From positions 124,001-188,000 of the forward strand of contig NZ_JACHGT010000006.1 of NCBI RefSeq assembly GCF_014202425.1: a DNA stretch of 64,000 nucleotides, read 5' to 3'. This document shows, one piece after another, positions 60,593 to 64,000 of this stretch; position 1 is the stretch's first letter, and each line of letters starts with the position of its first letter. The translations under genes and the position numbers were made by a program. The notes under the pieces were generated by a model that saw only the letters and a program-made list of their open reading frames with translations, searched no databases and was not told the DNA's origin. The DNA comes from Phytomonospora endophytica. GTDB taxonomy: Bacteria > Actinomycetota > Actinomycetes > Mycobacteriales > Micromonosporaceae.

Positions 60593-60936
60593 ACACCATC
60601 GACGACGAGCTCTGGTCGGCGATCGGCGACCCGACTCGGCGCCGCATGCTCGACCTCCTGCTCGCCGAGGGCGCGGGCACCGCGACGAGCCTCAGCGCGC
60701 GGCTGCCGGTGACGCGGCAGGCCATCGCCAAGCACCTCGGCGTGCTCGACCGTGTCGGCCTCGTCCACTCCGCGGCCGCCGGCCGCGAGCGGCGCTACCA
60801 GGTCGACGAGGCGCAACTGGCCCGCGCGGTGGCGCAGCTGGCCTCGGTCGGCTCCGCGTGGGACGCGCGACTCCAGCGCATCAAGCGGATCGCGGAGGCG
60901 ATCCAGCGGGCCAACGACGAACGTCAATCGAACTGA
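60589..60936 (+). CDS. ArsR-family transcriptional repressor
   Basis: A 115-residue winged-helix repressor: DDELWSAIGDPTRRRMLDLL, recognition helix in LPVTRQAIAKHLGVLDRVGLV (in part), wing with GRERRY. Metal-binding Cys residues of ArsR/SmtB are absent, as in the group paired with AHSA1 proteins (often called SdpR/ArsR-AHSA1). It probably binds the operators at 60070-60129. GTG start is coupled to the SRPBCC gene. Confidence 0.92.
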   Translation: MNTIDDELWSAIGDPTRRRMLDLLLAEGAGTATSLSARLPVTRQAIAKHLGVLDRVGLVHSAAAGRERRYQVDEAQLARAVAQLASVGSAWDARLQRIKRIAEAIQRANDERQSN

Positions 60937-60953
60937 ACGAAAGGAACAGGACA

Positions 60954-61397
60954 ATGGTGGACATTCTGCACCGTGTGGGCATCGTGAGCTCCGTCGACGA
61001 GGTCTACAAGGTCTTGACGACGAACAAGGGACTCGCCGCCTGGTGGACGACGGACACGACCGGCGAGGGCTCCACGGTCGGCGAGGTCGTGAAGTTCGTG
61101 TTCAGCGCCGGCTTCTTCGACATGAAGGTCGCCGAACTCGACCCCGGCAAGCGGGTCGTGTGGGACGTCGTCGATGGGCCCGAGGAGTGGATCGGCACGC
61201 GCGTCGTCTGGAACCTCGTCCAGGAGGACGACTACGCGATCATCCTCTTCAAGCACGAGGGCTGGCGCGAGCCGGTCGAGTTCATGCACCACTGCAGCAC
61301 CAAGTGGGGATCGTTCCTGCTGAGCATCAAGGAACTGGTCGAGACCGGCAAGGGCCGGGCCCACCCGGACGACGTGAAGATCGACAACTGGAACTAG
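60954..61397 (+). CDS. SRPBCC (AHSA1-like) protein 2
   Basis: A 147-residue second SRPBCC protein: VDILHRVGIVSSVDEVYKVL, GLAAWWTTDTTGEGSTVGEV, DPGKRVVWDVVDGPEEWIGT, ending EFMHHCSTKWGSFLLSIKEL. It starts 17 bases after the ArsR stop with AAGGAAC, in the same operon. Different enough from protein 1 to be an independent recruit rather than a recent duplicate. Ligand unknown. Confidence 0.88.
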   Translation: MVDILHRVGIVSSVDEVYKVLTTNKGLAAWWTTDTTGEGSTVGEVVKFVFSAGFFDMKVAELDPGKRVVWDVVDGPEEWIGTRVVWNLVQEDDYAIILFKHEGWREPVEFMHHCSTKWGSFLLSIKELVETGKGRAHPDDVKIDNWN

Positions 61398-61404
61398 CGC
61401 CCGC

Positions 61405-62361
61405 TCAGGTCGCCGCGGATTCCGGCCAGGGATCCGCGGCGACCCGCGCCATCTTCGCGATGGCCCCGCCGGTGCCGAGACCGGTCAGGACCGCGACGGC
61501 CGTGAGCAGCACGTCCTCGTCGGCGGCGTTGACGGGCGGACTGCCCGCCAGCGCGGTCAAAGGCTCGCCGAGCGGGAGGAAGAGCCCGAGCATGATCGTC
61601 GTCATCCCGATGAGGACCAGCAGGGTCAACGAGCCGACGACACTGCCGATCCACGCGCTCGCGCTCCGCGCGCCCATGGCCCGCATGGTCACGACCGCCA
61701 GCAGCAGCGTCGTGAGGAGGATCCCGAGGGGCAGGGAGAGCGGGCCGGGCGAGGACAGCCGCGACAGGACCGCCAGCGCGACGGCCGCCGCGCCGACGGT
61801 GAGCAGCGACCACCGGCTCGCCGGCGTGAGCACGTAGGCGCAGCCCAGGCTGACGGCGACCCCGAGCAGCCCGAGCATGAACCCGGACACGGTCAAGGCG
61901 GCCTCGGTGTCGGTCGGCGACTGGACACCGCAGCCGATCCCGGCGACCGTCGCGGCCACCGCGCTCGCCAGGACCAGCGGTGCCCGCGCGGGCCGCCGCG
62001 CACGCCGGGACGCGAGGAACCACGCGGTGGCGACCGCGCCGGCCGCGACCGCCGACGCCGCCACGGCCGCCGTCGTCCCGGCGAGTCCGGCGCGGTCGAG
62101 GGCGATGTCGGCGCCGAGCCACACGAACGCGCCGGCGAGGCCCAGCGGGCCCAGGAGCCGGTCGCCGCGCACCGCCCACACGAACGCGCACAGCGCCAGC
62201 GTGATGAGCATCAGGCGGGCGTCGCGCGCCCAGTAGTCGTTGTTCTCCGCGATCCGGGTGGGCTCGGTCGCCGGTTGCACCACGGCGATGCCCACGCCCC
62301 ACCCGACCGCCGCCACGGCGGCCATCGTCGACGACATCCACCACCGCAAGCGGGAAACCAT
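61405..62361 (-). CDS. Hypothetical polytopic membrane protein (318 aa)
   Basis: About nine hydrophobic helices run through the whole length (SSTMAAVAAVGWGVGIAVV, MLITLALCAFVWAV, LTLLVLIGMTTIMLGLFLPL and others). It has no recognised family or charged functional motif. ATG at 62361; alternative start upstream unlikely. It stops 7 bases after the convergent SRPBCC gene and is divergent from the terC leader. Confidence 0.7.
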   Translation of the reverse strand: MVSRLRWWMSSTMAAVAAVGWGVGIAVVQPATEPTRIAENNDYWARDARLMLITLALCAFVWAVRGDRLLGPLGLAGAFVWLGADIALDRAGLAGTTAAVAASAVAAGAVATAWFLASRRARRPARAPLVLASAVAATVAGIGCGVQSPTDTEAALTVSGFMLGLLGVAVSLGCAYVLTPASRWSLLTVGAAAVALAVLSRLSSPGPLSLPLGILLTTLLLAVVTMRAMGARSASAWIGSVVGSLTLLVLIGMTTIMLGLFLPLGEPLTALAGSPPVNAADEDVLLTAVAVLTGLGTGGAIAKMARVAADPWPESAAT

Positions 62362-62443
62362 GGTGTGACGGTAACCTACATAGGGGTGAACGGGAAGACT
62401 CGTGGCTTCCCATCTCGAAGATCACGCCTATACACTGAGGGCG

Positions 62444-62556
62444 CGAGGGGAGTATTTCCTCGGGTCTTGCCGGTCAGTACGGACATCCATATGTCCTCGG
62501 GAGACCGCCCGCGAAGGGTGAAAGAGACCTCGAACGACGACGTTCGTGGAGGTCTC
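62444..62556 (+). promoter_or_regulatory. Probable yybP-ykoY (Mn2+) riboswitch with RBS-sequestering hairpin
   Basis: The leader before terC holds the motif GGGGAGTA (62447-62454) and, near the 3' end, GAGACCTC (62524-62531). CGAGG (62444-62448) can pair with CCTCG (62528-62532) as the closing helix of the yybP-ykoY aptamer. Alternatively GAGACCTC pairs with GAGGTCTC (62549-62556), helped by GAACG/CGTTC, and buries the GGAGG ribosome site (62548-62552). The two foldings exclude each other, so metal binding would release translation. Family membership is a pattern match by eye; the ligand is known for the family. Confidence 0.68.
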
Positions 62557-62560
62557 GCCC

Positions 62561-63607
62561 ATGTCGGCATCCCTTTTGTCCGCCGAAGCGCTGCCATCGT
62601 CCATCGGGTCCCCTTTGCTGTGGACTGTCAGCATCGCCATTCTTGTCGCGTTGCTGGCCGTCGACTTCGTGGTCACCCGCAAGCCGCACGAGGTCTCGAT
62701 GCGGGAGGCGATCGGCTGGTCGGCGTTCTACCTCACCCTGCCGCTGCTGTTCGGGCTGTGGCTGTGGCCCGCCTACGGCGGCGGGCAGTCGATGGAGTTC
62801 CTGACGGGCTTCGTCGTCGAGAAGTCCCTGTCGGTCGACAACCTCTTCGTGTTCATGCTCATCCTGGGCGCATTCGCGGTGCCGGCCGCCGTCCAGCAGC
62901 GCGTCCTGCTGTTCGGCATCGTCGGCGCGCTGGCGCTGCGGGGCGTGTTCATCGCGCTCGGCGCCGCCATGCTCAAGGCGGGCACGTGGGCGTTCCTCGT
63001 GTTCGGCGCCATCCTGCTCGTCACCGCCGTCAAGATCCTCCGCGAGGCCGTCAGCGGTGACGAGGGCAAACGCGACGTCCGCGACATGCGCTCGGTGCGG
63101 CTGCTGCGCAAGATCATGCCCGTCACCGACGAGTACCGCGGCACGCGCATGTTCACCCGCGAGAACGGCCGGCGCGCGCTCACCCCGCTCGCCGTCGTCG
63201 TGTTCGCCGTGTTCGCCACCGACATCGTCTTCGCCGTCGACTCGGTGCCGGCCGTCTACGGCATCACCGCCGACCCGTACCTGGTGTTCATGACCAACGC
63301 GTTCGCGCTGCTCGGACTGCGCGCGCTGTACTTCGTGCTGGACTCGGCGCTGACGAAACTGCGGCACCTCAACCACGGGCTCGCCGTGATCCTCGCCTTC
63401 ATCGGCGTGAAACTCGTCCTGCACTGGGCCCACGGCGTCTGGCCCGCCGTACCGGGCATCCCGACGCCGATCTCCCTCGCGGTCATCGTCGTCGTCCTCG
63501 CGACCGTCACCGTGACGAGCCTGCGCGCGAACGCCCGCGCGCGAGACGCCTCCGGCTCCGCCGAGCCGAAGGCCGAGGCGGTGGCCGAAGGGAGGCCACC
63601 GTGCTGA
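62561..63607 (+). CDS. TerC/Alx-family membrane protein
   Basis: A 348-residue integral membrane protein with about nine helices. TerC signatures are VVEKSLSVDNLFVFMLI and VVVFAVFATDIVFAVDSVPA, whose acidic residues line a putative metal-ion path; relatives export Mn2+. ATG at 62561 is chosen over GTG 62546 because GGAGG is 8 bases upstream and lies in the riboswitch hairpin. The C-terminal tail is polar and variable. Overlaps a tiny downstream ORF. Confidence 0.92.
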   Translation: MSASLLSAEALPSSIGSPLLWTVSIAILVALLAVDFVVTRKPHEVSMREAIGWSAFYLTLPLLFGLWLWPAYGGGQSMEFLTGFVVEKSLSVDNLFVFMLILGAFAVPAAVQQRVLLFGIVGALALRGVFIALGAAMLKAGTWAFLVFGAILLVTAVKILREAVSGDEGKRDVRDMRSVRLLRKIMPVTDEYRGTRMFTRENGRRALTPLAVVVFAVFATDIVFAVDSVPAVYGITADPYLVFMTNAFALLGLRALYFVLDSALTKLRHLNHGLAVILAFIGVKLVLHWAHGVWPAVPGIPTPISLAVIVVVLATVTVTSLRANARARDASGSAEPKAEAVAEGRPPC

Positions 63608-63696
63608 GGGTGCTGCTGGAGTTCGCGGTGTGGGTGCTGGTCGTGGTCGCCCTGGCGGTGACCTGCGTGTCACTGCTGCCGCCTGGACGACGCTGA
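63601..63696 (+). CDS. Tiny membrane peptide overlapping terC (31 aa)
   Basis: A GTG at 63601 opens a 31-codon frame that overlaps the terC stop by seven bases and encodes one hydrophobic helix (EFAVWVLVVVALAVTCVSLL) with a basic end. Such small membrane subunits are often coupled to transporters. It may be chance; the position before a strong terminator and the coherent helix favour a gene. Confidence 0.5.
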   Translation: MLRVLLEFAVWVLVVVALAVTCVSLLPPGRR

Positions 63697-63700
63697 CCGC

Positions 63701-63734
63701 CACGTCGCGGCCCGGACACCCGGGCCGCGACGTG
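63701..63734 (+). terminator. Terminator of the terC transcript, 15-bp perfect stem
   Basis: CACGTCGCGGCCCGG (63701-63715) pairs perfectly with CCGGGCCGCGACGTG (63720-63734) around ACAC, 5 bases after the tiny ORF. Confidence 0.9.
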
Positions 63735-63912
63735 CGAGCACGTGTGATCGTCGACCCCGCCGACCCGCTCGGTACGCATCGCGCAGGACCGTCGGCCCTG
63801 CTCACACCCTTCGAACAGAACCCGCCGAAAAAAGTTCGGTGAAGCTGTCGGATCGGCGCCGCCCCGTTCGTAGTGGGGGTGAAACTCGGATCGACAAGGA
63901 GCACACACCGAG

Positions 63913-64000
63913 ATGACAGCCACGTACACCTTCGACGTCTTCACCTCTCTCGACGGCTTCGGCTCGCACCAGGGCGACTGGGGCGGTTACTGGGGCAAGC
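63913..64000 (+). CDS. Dihydrofolate-reductase-family protein, 5' part only
   Basis: From ATG 63913 to the window end, 29 codons are visible: MTATYTFDVFTSLDGFG, then GDWGGYWGK. This is the start of the RibD-C/dihydrofolate-reductase-like family common in actinobacteria (often called DHFR family, not FolA). AAGGAG precedes the ATG at a somewhat long distance. The rest of the gene is outside the window. Confidence 0.78.
   Translation, partial: MTATYTFDVFTSLDGFGSHQGDWGGYWGK

Noticed and set aside
1-64000. CRISPR arrays, IS elements, phage genes, rRNA
   Set aside because: Looked for regularly spaced repeats with unique spacers, transposase motifs and phage structural genes; none found. The repeat arrays have no unique spacers.

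Overview
The window is chromosomal DNA from a high-GC, probably sporulating or filamentous actinomycete. The lineage markers are a DUF5753-type XRE regulator paired with DUF397, an MmyB-type XRE regulator, a Spo0M protein, PadR plus HAAS-domain pairing, a tRNA-deaminase-associated protein, GTG/TTG starts and many leaderless genes. A Micromonosporales/Glycomycetales-like organism fits, but no rRNA or taxonomic marker is present, so the genus is open. No phage, IS element, plasmid replication gene or CRISPR array was seen.

Layout. 1-2167: XRE(DUF5753)-DUF397 pair and two unrecognised small proteins. 2189-7725: CASTOR/POLLUX-like channel, metallo-beta-lactamase-fold hydrolase, secreted serine hydrolase, SMI1/KNR4 protein. 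7732-10784: serine hydrolase - histidine kinase - response regulator operon. 10937-16659: EamA exporter/LysR pair, PadR-HAAS operon, acetyltransferase, Spo0M, DUF1062. 16838-25842: FAD reductase, DUF4132 protein, a zinc-less-type alcohol dehydrogenase and NTF2-like protein divergent from an MmyB-type regulator, a large unknown protein, a secreted peptidoglycan-binding protein. 25995-35770: alpha/beta hydrolase, AraC-VOC pair, a cysteine-rich peptide, a broken GNAT gene, a DNA-glycosylase-like protein, tRNA-Arg, DUF885 peptidase with prephenate dehydrogenase, a beta-propeller protein. 35840-42059: the tadA-associated gene and tadA, normally neighbours, are separated by a repeat array, a DoxX/TetR pair and two secreted FG-GAP paralogues. 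42185-43855: a second cysteine-rich peptide followed by a cytochrome P450. 44528-45705: a second repeat array, then deoD.

The most unusual region is 46437-60002. Seven paralogous minus-strand genes are found there. Six encode a cytoplasmic kinase-like domain that has lost the HRD and DFG aspartates, a membrane anchor, and a shared C-terminal domain with an acidic DxDxDxDxD loop and a terminal CGW(V/I) motif. One copy has the ectodomain without the kinase-like part. The block starts with a TPR-like protein and is followed by deoD. It looks like an expanded family of membrane pseudokinase receptors without an obvious partner; the function is unknown.

Other structure not explained by ordinary genes: two peptides with the same leader pattern but different cysteine-rich cores (27954-28130, 42185-42355); two 1-1.2 kb repeat arrays that each fill a convergent intergenic gap exactly; a probable Mn2+ (yybP-ykoY) riboswitch with a ribosome-site-sequestering hairpin before terC (62444-62556); and a -10 box 6-7 bases upstream of about a dozen start codons, implying widespread leaderless mRNAs.
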